Of a stretch of 6,060 nucleotides of DNA, positions 1 through 5,492 are shown one piece after another. Made by a program: the position numbers and the translations under genes. How positions within the stretch are numbered: the first letter of the stretch is position 1; each line of letters starts with the position of its first letter. Under the pieces are notes generated by a model. It worked only from the letters and a program-made list of their open reading frames with translations, had not been told where the DNA came from and did not search any database. This stretch comes from AC-50 sp035640455 (GTDB lineage: Bacteria > Actinomycetota > Thermoleophilia > Gaiellales > Gaiellaceae), in the NCBI GenBank assembly GCA_035640455.1, contig DASQWB010000094.1, forward strand, positions 1-6,060, read 5' to 3'.

Positions 1-1
1 G

Positions 2-169
2 ACACAACTCGCGGCAAGAATCCTGCCGATCATCGAGACCTCCCCAAATCTGTTCGCTGGGCCCGCAGCCGGTCGCCCGAACTGCGTCGATCGGTCTCGC
101 CTCCCCGTGGTCGTCGCGTTCCAAACGTACAGCGGCAAGCAGCGCTTTGGTGCCTTCGGGCTTAGCTAG
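2..169 (+). CDS. Possible C-terminal end of an unrecognised gene, cut by the left edge
   Basis: This reading frame is open from the left edge to a TAG at 167-169, about 55 codons, with roughly three quarters of codons ending in G or C. The middle reads like protein (RLPVVVAFQTYSGKQRFGAF), with a hydrophobic strand-like stretch followed by basic and aromatic residues. No family is recognised. It would converge on the - strand gene ending at 212, with 42 bases between the two stops. The low confidence reflects the short length, the missing 5' part and only moderate codon bias. It may be a chance open frame. Confidence 0.25.
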   Translation, partial: TQLAARILPIIETSPNLFAGPAAGRPNCVDRSRLPVVVAFQTYSGKQRFGAFGLS

Positions 170-211
170 GGTGACTCCGCTCGCCAGCGCGCGACTCGGG
201 CAGCGGTAGGT

Positions 212-561
212 CTAGACGAGCCCGATCGCGCGCGGCCCGCGCCGCTCGAGGTGAGCCGCGATCGGGGTCGGTGTTCCGATGGCGACCACCCGCGGCCCAT
301 GCGTCTCGAACGGCCGCTCGAACGTCGATGAGAGTCGAGTCTCCGACGCGCGCCTATGCGGTGCCTGCACAACGACGGGCTCCCCGCTGTCCGTATGTCG
401 CGCAGCCGGAACCGCGGACGCGTCGCGTTGATCCCGCTCGCGCGCGTCGTGCCCATCTCCGAGCGACGTGACGACCTCCAGCGCCGCCCTGAACGGCGAG
501 CTCCGGGACGCGCCCGCTCATTGCAACCCGTGCTCGCTCGCCACCAGAGCACCAGAGCCAT
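212..561 (-). pseudogene. Unrecognised ~116-codon gene, frame broken once
   Basis: An ATG at 561-559 is preceded by GAGGTGAAG, a good ribosome-binding site about 6 bases upstream. The frame opens with MALVLWWRASTGCNER. After that its codons become poor (many ending in T or A), while the neighbouring frame from about 514 to a TAG at 214-212 has almost exclusively G/C third positions. That frame reads like protein, for example PFRAALEVVTSLGDGHDAR and, near the end, GPRVVAIGTPTPIAAHLERR. Adding one G to the GGG run at 515-513 joins the two into about 116 residues. The C-terminal part lacks any start codon of its own and has a TGA at 520-518, so it needs the upstream piece. The product is unrecognised; no signal peptide or membrane segment is evident. 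It may be a sequencing indel or a real frameshift. Confidence 0.42.
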
Positions 562-562
562 C

Positions 563-883
563 TCACTTCACCTCGTCGGCGCAGTTCGCCACGCGAGCCG
601 CTCCGGGCCGGACGACGGCACGTAAGCCCCGTGGGCAGTCCCCGTACGCTTCGCGCCCGAGCCGGCGCTCGCGCCGGCTCGGCCGCGCGGCGGCCCCCGC
701 GGTGACGGATCGTTACCGCACCGTCTCGCGCGACGCTGGCGGCGCTTCTTCTGGCAAGACCGAGCCGGTACCTCGAATCGAGCGTCACGAAAAAGCGCGC
801 ATTGTGCGGTTACTGCGCGCGACAGGGCCTTGAACCACGTCGATAGTAGTGCGATGGTTCTAGCGCTTCGTACGGAAGCGGTC
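563..883. other. Region without a firm gene; conflicting - strand frames
   Basis: No complete gene can be supported here. On the - strand a frame from 712 to a TGA at 565-563 ends with coding-like residues (GLRAVVRPGAARVANCADEV), and its stop overlaps the ribosome-binding site of the gene starting at 561, as in a tight operon. It has no upstream start codon before a TAA at 715-713. A second - strand frame starting at GTG 788 (VTLDSRYRLGL) looks coding only for its first 30 or so codons. A broken upstream gene is possible, but the pieces do not join convincingly. The + strand frames here look like shadows. Confidence 0.2.
659..680. repeat. Strong GC hairpin, perfect 9-10 bp stem
   Basis: GAGCCGGCG at 659-667 is perfectly complementary to CGCCGGCTC at 672-680, with a CTCG loop; counting the next pair gives 10 bp. 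There is no T-run on either side, so it is not a classical intrinsic terminator. It lies in the region of conflicting frames and could be a structure in an mRNA of either strand, or a palindrome arising by chance in GC-rich DNA. Confidence 0.45.
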
Positions 884-916
884 GTCAGCCAGCGCTAATG
901 GGCGGGCGCTGGCGAC
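884..916. repeat. Hairpin upstream of the small + strand gene
   Basis: GCCAGCGC (888-895) pairs perfectly with GCGCTGGC (906-913) around a 10-base loop. Skipping one bulged A (887), the stem extends by GTC (884-886) with GAC (914-916), giving 11 bp. It stands 12 bases before the larger nested hairpin at 929-982, so in a + strand transcript the two would form consecutive stem-loops in the leader of the gene at 947-1111. No T-run follows it. Confidence 0.5.
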
Positions 917-928
917 TGGCTCTGACAC

Positions 929-982
929 AGCCGAGGGGTCGACGAGATGGGGGGCCATCTGATGACAGTCGACTCCTCGGCT
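929..982 (+). promoter_or_regulatory. Nested long hairpin enclosing the start codons of the small gene
   Basis: The outer arms are 15 bases each: AGCCGAGGGGTCGAC at 929-943 and GTCGACTCCTCGGCT at 968-982. They are complementary at 14 positions, with one G-T opposition that would be a wobble pair in RNA. Inside, AGATGG (945-950) pairs perfectly with CCATCT (955-960) around a GGGG loop. Both candidate start codons of the downstream gene (ATG 947 and ATG 962) and its purine-rich ribosome-binding sequence lie inside this structure. A start-codon-masking element or a protein-binding palindrome are the simplest readings. Without a T-run, terminator function is less likely. The role is inferred. Confidence 0.55.
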
Positions 983-1111
983 CCTATCTTCTCCGACGTG
1001 TCTGCAACAGCCGCGCCGGGGCGGCAGCTTTCGCCGGAGGAGCAGGAGGAGTTCCAGGCGTTCGCACGTCGTACTGCTGCGAGCGACTCAGAGCTCGTGA
1101 GGACGGACTGA
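947..1111 (+). CDS. Small acidic hypothetical protein
   Basis: The frame runs from ATG 947 (54 codons) or the in-frame ATG 962 (49 codons) to a TGA at 1109-1111. An AGGGG at 934-938 is 8 bases before the first ATG, and a G6 run at 949-954 is 7 bases before the second, so both starts have plausible ribosome-binding sites. The product is short and polar, with the helix-forming acidic stretch LSPEEQEEFQAFARR near the middle. There is no signal peptide, membrane segment or Cys pair. No family is recognised. It ends 20 bases before the convergent stop of the DUF2652 gene. Its start lies within a nested hairpin, which suggests translational or operator control. The gene is short but codon choice and initiation context support it moderately. 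Confidence 0.5.
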   Translation: MGGHLMTVDSSAPIFSDVSATAAPGRQLSPEEQEEFQAFARRTAASDSELVRTD

Positions 1112-1131
1112 GGCTGCCGCTAACGGCGGGA

Positions 1132-1848
1132 TCAGTGACCGGAAGCAGTGCGACGGCTGCGACGCATGCCCAGCATGTACGGCAGGCCGCGGCCGGCGAC
1201 GTCGACCGTCCTCCCGAGGCGTTCGAGCCACGACGGATCCGGTAGCGGAGGGAGTGAGCCCGCCAGGTCTCCGATGTCCACGAAGTAGGTGCGAACGGGC
1301 CCGATTCCCTCGAGGTCCTGCGAGACCTCGTGCACTGGATCGGGCAGGGCGGCTGCACCGGTCCGGTAGAGCTCTTCGGAGAAAAGGAGGTACTCCGGAG
1401 CCTGGACAGGATTCTTCAGCAGCCGATGGACGAGGATGACGTCGATCCCGACGAGCTTGCGCCGTTGCCTGATCGTCTGCGTGGCGACCTCGCCGATGTG
1501 CGCGACGAACTTCAGCTTCAGGTTGTGCGCCTGAACGCAACCGTCGCACGGGCAGAGGTTGCTCGCGACATGCTGCCGCTCGAGGTGGAATGCGCGGTGC
1601 ATGCCGACAGCGGCCTGCGTCGTTGCGGCAACCGTCCCGCCGCCGTCCAGCGTGTCAGCCCGACGAGAGAGGAAGGCCGCGTCGCCTTCGATCTCGATTA
1701 GGTCGAAGCCGGGCGCCGCGTCGATCACCTTTTCGAGCAGCCTCGCAGTGTTCACCTCGGCATGGGCGAGACTCATCCGATGGGAGCGCATGTACTCCGT
1801 ATAGCCGCCGATGTCAGCGATCAGGAGGAGCGCTCGCTCATGGCCCAT
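1132..1848 (-). CDS. DUF2652 protein, class III nucleotidyl-cyclase fold
   Basis: This 238-residue protein starts at ATG 1848, with AGGA at 1860-1857 eight bases upstream. An in-frame ATG at 2031 would add 61 basic, poorly coding residues. The N-terminus ALLLIADIGGYTEYM (6-20) and EIEGDAAFL (52-60) match the two metal-binding blocks of class III adenylate/guanylate cyclases, with Asp12 and Asp56 in the metal positions. CPCDGC (99-104) is a Cys-rich turn, which I recall as typical of DUF2652. KFVAHIGEV (113-121) and GIDVILVHRLL (134-144) match the later cyclase strands. By eye the transition-state Asn is replaced by Ile138, while Arg142 is kept. Family function is undescribed; catalysis is doubtful, and a nucleotide-sensing role is possible. 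It is last in the - strand block, starting 10 bases after the preceding stop, so it is probably translationally coupled. It is likely cytoplasmic. Confidence 0.85.
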   Translation of the reverse strand: MGHERALLLIADIGGYTEYMRSHRMSLAHAEVNTARLLEKVIDAAPGFDLIEIEGDAAFLSRRADTLDGGGTVAATTQAAVGMHRAFHLERQHVASNLCPCDGCVQAHNLKLKFVAHIGEVATQTIRQRRKLVGIDVILVHRLLKNPVQAPEYLLFSEELYRTGAAALPDPVHEVSQDLEGIGPVRTYFVDIGDLAGSLPPLPDPSWLERLGRTVDVAGRGLPYMLGMRRSRRTASGH

Positions 1849-1858
1849 GGCGGAGATC

Positions 1859-2212
1859 CTACTCGCAGCATTGGCGCTGACCTGCTCGCGGATGGTGCGC
1901 CGCCCGTCGTAGGCCCCCCAGCGGAAGCCCCGTGGGGTGTGGCTCAGGCGCCACCGGAGAGTGCGGCAGGTCGCGGGACGGAGACGGGAGGTTGTACCCC
2001 GCGGGGGCCACGTCGTTCGGCGCGTCTGCATGGAACAGCGAGGCCAGGTATTGGAGCTGGCCGCGCCCCGGACCGTACTCGAACATCCCGCCGCTGTAGC
2101 CGCCGCTGCCGTGCGCGACGAGGTGGTCGTAGGTGTCGAACTCTTTAACGAGGCGGTGTACTGGCTGCGAGGCTAGGTAGTGGGTCTGGCGGTGGGGCGC
2201 TCCAAACGGCAC
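1859..2212 (-). CDS. Unrecognised short protein between transporter and DUF2652 genes
   Basis: A GTG at 2212 opens 117 codons ending at TAG 1861-1859. The central part is convincingly protein-like and rich in aromatic residues and Gly: HRLVKEFDTYDHLVAHGSGG at 18-37, then FEYGPGRGQLQYLASLFHAD and NDVAPAGYN. No family is recognised. The last 40 or so residues look out of frame. If one base of the GGGGC at 1931-1927 is removed, the chain continues as TGFRWGAYDGRRTIREQV in good codons, in the frame of the DUF2652 gene, with no stop before it. The end, and whether it is separate from DUF2652, are therefore uncertain. Upstream the frame is open back to the transporter stop at 2267, and no strong ribosome-binding site is seen. 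It could be a truncated C-terminal fragment. Confidence 0.45.
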   Translation of the reverse strand: MPFGAPHRQTHYLASQPVHRLVKEFDTYDHLVAHGSGGYSGGMFEYGPGRGQLQYLASLFHADAPNDVAPAGYNLPSPSRDLPHSPVAPEPHPTGLPLGGLRRAAHHPRAGQRQCCE

Positions 2213-2266
2213 CCCCGCTCGCGCGCGACAGGTTCGTCCGAACCGCGCCGCGTCGGACGGGTAGAC

Positions 2267-3903
2267 CTACCCGCTTATGCCGGCGCCGCGTGCGAGGCGT
2301 GTTTGTGCGACGTCGAGGCCTGCGGCGTGGGCGGCGGCGTGTCCGGTGACGGCGGCGAGGAAGTCGTCGCGTTGGAGGGCGTAGAGGCGGGAGTCGATGG
2401 TGGCGGTGACGGTCGGGGTGCGGGGGACGTCGTGGAGGAGCGCTATCTCGCCGAAGTAGTCGTCTTTGTGGGCGGCGGCGTGGTGGCCGCGGGCGTCGAT
2501 ATCGAGCTCGCCTTCGGCGACGATGTAGAAGCGGTCGCCGGGGTCGCCGGCGCGGATGACCAGCTCGCCGGCGGAGACGGAGACGGGGGTGAGGGTTGCG
2601 GCGAGGCGTTCTTTGGCGGCGATCGAGAGTGGCGCGAACATCGGCACGCGCTCGATCAGGTCGAGCTCGGCGGCCGGGGCGGCCTGGTCGATCTCGAGCA
2701 GCCACCGGTAGGTGGCGAGGGTGAGGAGCGGGAGGATCGCGCCTACGGCGACGAAGGCGGGCCGCGGGCCGAGCGCGGCGACGAGCGCGGGGGCGGCTAT
2801 TGACCCGAGCGCGACGGCGTCCATGGCCAGGCCCCAGAGCACGCCGAGGACGCGGGTCAGGATCTCGTCCGGGACTGTCCGCTGGAGCAGGGTGATCGCC
2901 GTGACGTCTTCGACGCTGTTGGCTGCGCCGACGATGGCGAGCAGCACGCCGGCGAGGGCGAGCCCGGGCAGCGGGGCGATCAGTGCGATCGGGAGCCCCC
3001 AAAAGACGAGCGCGAGCCCGAAGGCCGCGGCCAGCCGCCGTCCACCAAGGGTCATCGCCCCGAACGCGCCCAGCAGCCCACCGACGCCGATCACCGCGGT
3101 GAGGAAGCCGACCACGTCGGCGCTGCGGTGCAGGACGCGGAAGACGGCGACGACGATCAGGACGTTGAGGCAGCCGCGCACGAACGCCTGCGCAACCGCG
3201 AGCGCGACCAAGAGCCGCGGCCGGGGCGCGCGCGCGATCGCCCGGAACCCGGCCCCGACCACACGCGCGAGGCCGTCTTCCTTGCCCGCCGCAGCGAGCT
3301 CGACTCGCCCCGCAACCCGCACCCGTCCGGTCAGCGCGGCGGCGGCCAACAGCAGCGCCGCGCCACCGATGAAGACGACGCCGACATCGGCGAAGGCAAC
3401 GAGCAGGCCTGCCAGCAGCGGTCCGGCAAGCGCTCCGAGGCTCTCCACCGTCGAGGTGGCGCCGTTCGAGGCGATCAGCTCCTGCGGCGTTCGGGCAAGC
3501 GAGGGCAGGAGCGCTTGCAGGGCCGGCCTGATCAGCGTCGTGGCGACGCCGAAGAGGGCAGCGAAGAGGAACACCAAGACGCGATCGCCGGCGAGCGCGG
3601 CCGCCCCCGAGGCAGCGAGCGCGGCCGCGCCCGCCAGCGCGAGCGCAAACAGAAAGCGCTCACGCCGGAAGCGGTCGCCGAACGACGCCGCTAACGGGGC
3701 AACCGCCGCTGCGGGCAGCAGGCGAACGAGGCCGGCGACCCCGACCGCCGACGTTCCGCCCCGCTGGTACGCGAACACACCAAGAGCGACGAAATGCGCC
3801 CATTCAGCAGCGATCGCCGCGCCCAAGCCAGCTCAACCCGGCGCAGGTTCTCGTTCCGAGCGGCGGCAGCGAGCGCCGAAACGACCAGCCGTAGACGGCC
3901 CAC
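2267..3903 (-). pseudogene. MFS transporter with C-terminal cyclic-nucleotide-binding domain, frameshifted near the N-terminus
   Basis: The long frame from 3826 to TAG 2269-2267 gives 519 residues. About ten hydrophobic helices span residues 10-375, with an MFS motif-A-like loop GDRFRRERF (50-58). A cNMP-binding domain follows at about 389-500: GDPGDRFYIVAEGELDI, then the phosphate-binding cassette FGEIALLHDVPRTPTVTA (458-475) with Glu460 and Arg469 kept. The first in-frame start (TTG 3826) has no ribosome-binding site and cuts into helix 1. The missing N-terminus lies in the next frame, starting at GTG 3903: MGRLRLVVSALAAAARNENL, then RRVELAWA. Restoring one G at 3822-3820 (GGGCGCGGCG to GGGCGGCGGCG) joins them into about 545 residues, a normal length for this architecture. 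It is an inner-membrane exporter of unknown substrate, presumably modulated by a cyclic nucleotide. The downstream genes are on the same strand. The indel may be a sequencing error. Confidence 0.85.
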
Positions 3904-4001
3904 AACGGAGATTGAAAACCTTCGCCAACGGCAGAACAAGCAAACGCGCCAGGCGCTTCCTCAGATGCCTTGGCGCGACGACCGGCGCGCACCCGCCGGC
4001 A

Positions 4002-4193
4002 CTACCGCCGCGCGCCGGTCTCGAGCGCCTCGAGCATCGTCCGCGCAACGATGACACGCGGACGCTTGGCCGTCTCGACCAGCCGGCCGACGACGACGGA
4101 CTCGGCCACAGGCTCGGCGAGCACGAGCGCCTTCGTTTCTGAGCGACTGCGTGCAGACCCCGCGCGCCGACGAGCGCGCGAAAGAGGCGACAC
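4002..4193 (-). CDS. Small hypothetical protein, first of the - strand block
   Basis: GTG 4193 to TAG 4004-4002 encodes 63 residues. Codons from about residue 22 onward end almost only in G or C and read as an amphipathic, strongly protein-like segment (ALVLAEPVAESVVVGRLVET, then AKRPRVIVARTMLEALETGA). The first 20 residues are Arg-rich and less coding-like, and no ribosome-binding site precedes the GTG, so the true start may differ or the gene may be a C-terminal remnant. No family is recognised. It lies 98 bases upstream of the transporter start on the same strand and is divergent from the HNH gene at 4265. It may be co-transcribed with the transporter. Confidence 0.42.
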   Translation of the reverse strand: MSPLSRARRRAGSARSRSETKALVLAEPVAESVVVGRLVETAKRPRVIVARTMLEALETGARR

Positions 4194-4194
4194 G

Positions 4195-4220
4195 CTGAGC
4201 GCCGCAGGCTCAGATCCTGC
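4195..4220. repeat. Two overlapping, mutually exclusive short hairpins
   Basis: CTGAGC (4195-4200) pairs with GCTCAG (4208-4213) around a 7-base loop. GCAGG (4204-4208) pairs with CCTGC (4216-4220), also around a 7-base loop. The two cannot form together because the arms interleave. They sit in the 71-base gap between the divergent small gene (GTG 4193) and the HNH gene (ATG 4265). Any regulatory role is speculative; such pairs also arise by chance at this GC content. Confidence 0.3.
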
Positions 4221-4264
4221 ATCCGCCGGAGCGGCAGGCCGACCAGCGAGCTATCTCTTGACGG

Positions 4265-4671
4265 ATGCCCTTCGGCCGACTCTGCCCCCGCACCGGTGTC
4301 ATCTACTTCGGCGGCAGGTGCCAGTGCTCGGCCTGCGTCGCGTACCGGAAGCGGGTCAATCAAAGGCGCGGAGGAGACCGCACGCGGTACGACAGCGAGC
4401 ACCAACGCCGTGCCGCCGCAGCGATCCAAGCCCAGCCCTATTGCGCCGACTGCGGCCACACCGGCTCGGCGGCCAATCCACTGACCGCCGACCACGAACG
4501 GCCGCTCGCCCACGGCGGGAAACACGGCCCCCTCACCGTCCGCTGCCGGCCCTGCAACAGCCGACGAGGCGGATGTCGTCGAGGCGGGAGGCGCCGACTG
4601 GGGAGGTGCAGGAGCGGCAGCGGACGATCAGCAGGCCGCGCCACAGTCGAAGGGCGCGGGGGCATCTTTGA
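4265..4671 (+). CDS. HNH endonuclease, phage type (frame broken near the C-terminus)
   Basis: ATG 4265 opens MPFGRLCPRTGVIYFGGRCQ, followed by a Cys cluster (Cys19, Cys21, Cys24) and RYDSEHQRRAAAA (41-53). The HNH core is complete: Cys60-x2-Cys63, the catalytic Asp76-His77 pair (TADHERPLAHGG) and Cys94-x2-Cys97-Asn98. The layout matches the small HNH nucleases coded near phage terminase genes, which cut or nick DNA using one metal ion. After Asn98 the frame turns to CGA/AGG/TGT codons. The frame ending at TGA 4669-4671 takes over with clean codons (RRMSSRREAPTGEVQERQ). One extra base at about 4559-4561 joins them into about 135 residues, normal for the family. No good ribosome-binding site precedes the ATG. 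No other phage gene is in the window, so it may be a stray mobile gene. Confidence 0.78.
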
Positions 4672-5109
4672 TGCGCTGACGGGCAGACGCCTCGGCACCT
4701 GGATACTCGGCTTGCACTTCCAGTCCGCCGAGCTAGCGAAGCTGGCGCTGGCGCTGGTCGTCAGCTGCTTCGCCTGCACAGCCCTCGGCCTCTGCATCGG
4801 CGCGCTCGGCCTGCGCGGCCGGTCGGTCAGCGTGTTCGCGGCCTGCATCGGCGCCCTCATGCTGATCGTCTCCGGTGCCAACGTGCCATTCGATCGTCTT
4901 CCTCACGTCGTGCGGACGGTCGCCTCCGGCTCCCTTTGACGCACGGGATAACGGCTGCGCGGCAGGTCGTGAACGGTGCCAGCGTTGGCCACGTCCGCAA
5001 TCTCCTGGGCGCCGAGCTCGCAATCACCGCCTACTTCGCGGTCGGAGTGCTCCTGTTGCGCGTCTTCGAACGGCAGGCACGTGCCTCGGGCTCGTTCGAG
5101 CGCTTCTGA
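4654..5109 (+). pseudogene. ABC-2 type transporter permease, C-terminal half only
   Basis: From about 4654 the + strand reads GIFDALTGRRLGTWILGL, then three hydrophobic helices (around LALALVVSCFACTALGLCIG, SVFAACIGALMLIVSGANVP and, later, ELAITAYFAVGVLLLRVFER). It ends ASGSFERF at TGA 5107-5109. This is the typical C-terminal part of DrrB-like ABC-2 permeases, including the SGANVP and PLTHGI-AAR blocks. It changes frame at 4931-4932: the first frame hits TGA at 4937-4939, and adding one base (GGCCTCCCT in place of GGCTCCCT) restores the GLPLTHGITAARQVV reading. The N-terminal helices expected before 4654 are absent, replaced by the HNH gene, and no ABC ATPase is nearby. It is a remnant that cannot make a working exporter as it stands. 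An in-frame HNH-permease fusion is visible but is most likely accidental. Confidence 0.7.
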
Positions 5110-5135
5110 AAAGCTCGAACCCAGCACGCAGCTAG

Positions 5136-5450
5136 AGCTCCGCATGGCTGGAGTCAAGGCTCGAACTGCGGTGGCTAGGGCACCGGTCGGAGCCGTACCG
5201 GCCGGGCGAGCGCGGCTGGATCAAGGTGAAGCACCGGAGGTATTGGCGGTTCGGGGAGGAGCTCGAATCCGCGCAGCGTCGGCGCCGTGAGGCTGACGGT
5301 CTAGGCGCGGCGGAGCGGCATCGGGGCGGCCTCTCTCGTCTTCCACGCCGAGCGCGGGAACGGCGGGAAGCCCTCAGGGCGAGCCGACGAGTTCCGCGGG
5401 ACGAGAATCGGTACGGATATCGAGCGCCTCTTGTAAATTGCAACAACTAG
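5136..5450 (+). pseudogene. Remnant of an ATP-dependent DNA ligase C-terminus
   Basis: The frame is open from after TAG 5133-5135 to TAG 5448-5450. Its segment from about 5190 reads EPYRPGERGWIKVKHRRYWR, then FGEELESAQRRRR. The (Y)xPGxRGWxKxKxxxYWR pattern is the last conserved block (motif V region, with the catalytic-core Lys pair) of actinobacterial ATP-dependent DNA ligases of the LigC/LigD type. The nucleotide-binding KxDG motif and everything else N-terminal are missing. The residues after 5300 are Arg-rich and not recognisable. No start or ribosome-binding site is visible. It lies 27 bases after the permease remnant, so it is a second unrelated truncated gene in a row. The identification rests on about 30 residues. 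Confidence 0.55.
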
Positions 5451-5492
5451 CGCTAGGTTCAACTGCGAGAGGCTGTACAGACCTCAACTGCG
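5447..5492. repeat. 10-bp palindrome followed by two 9-base direct repeats
   Basis: CTAGCGCTAG at 5447-5456 is a perfect palindrome. TCAACTGCG then occurs at 5459-5467 and again at 5484-5492, a 25-base period that would place the copies on similar faces of the helix. They begin just where the ligase remnant stops and the gene-free stretch begins. They could be protein-binding sites or a recombination footprint, or chance. Confidence 0.35.

Noticed and set aside
830..860. TTGAAC with later TGGTTC, considered as a promoter or operator before the small gene.
   Set aside because: The -10 position lacks a match and the 6-base arms around 17 bases are expected by chance.
1116..1127. GCCG-CTAA-CGGC hairpin between the convergent small gene and DUF2652 gene as a bidirectional terminator.
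   Set aside because: The stem is only 4 bp and there is no T-run on either strand.
2145..3002. A 285-codon Arg/Pro-rich - strand frame overlapping the 3' part of the transporter gene.
   Set aside because: Low-complexity Arg/Pro composition typical of an alternate frame of a high-GC gene; the transporter frame has clear domains over the same bases.
3946..3956. GCGCCAGGCGC palindrome followed on the - strand by a T-rich stretch, possible terminator after the small gene.
   Set aside because: The stem is only 4-5 bp with a 1-3 base loop, and the following stretch is not a real T-run.
2712..4142. A very long + strand open frame (476 codons) opposite the transporter gene.
   Set aside because: It is Ser/Thr/Arg/Pro-rich with no recognisable domain, and lies antisense to clear transmembrane and cNMP-binding coding sequence; it is a GC-bias shadow.
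4204..4220. tRNA T-arm-like sequence GCAGGCTCAGATCCTGC upstream of the HNH gene, as might mark an attachment site.
   Set aside because: The loop has C instead of T at the first position and G in place of the invariant A58. No matching acceptor 5' strand or anticodon arm is found in the preceding 75 bases.
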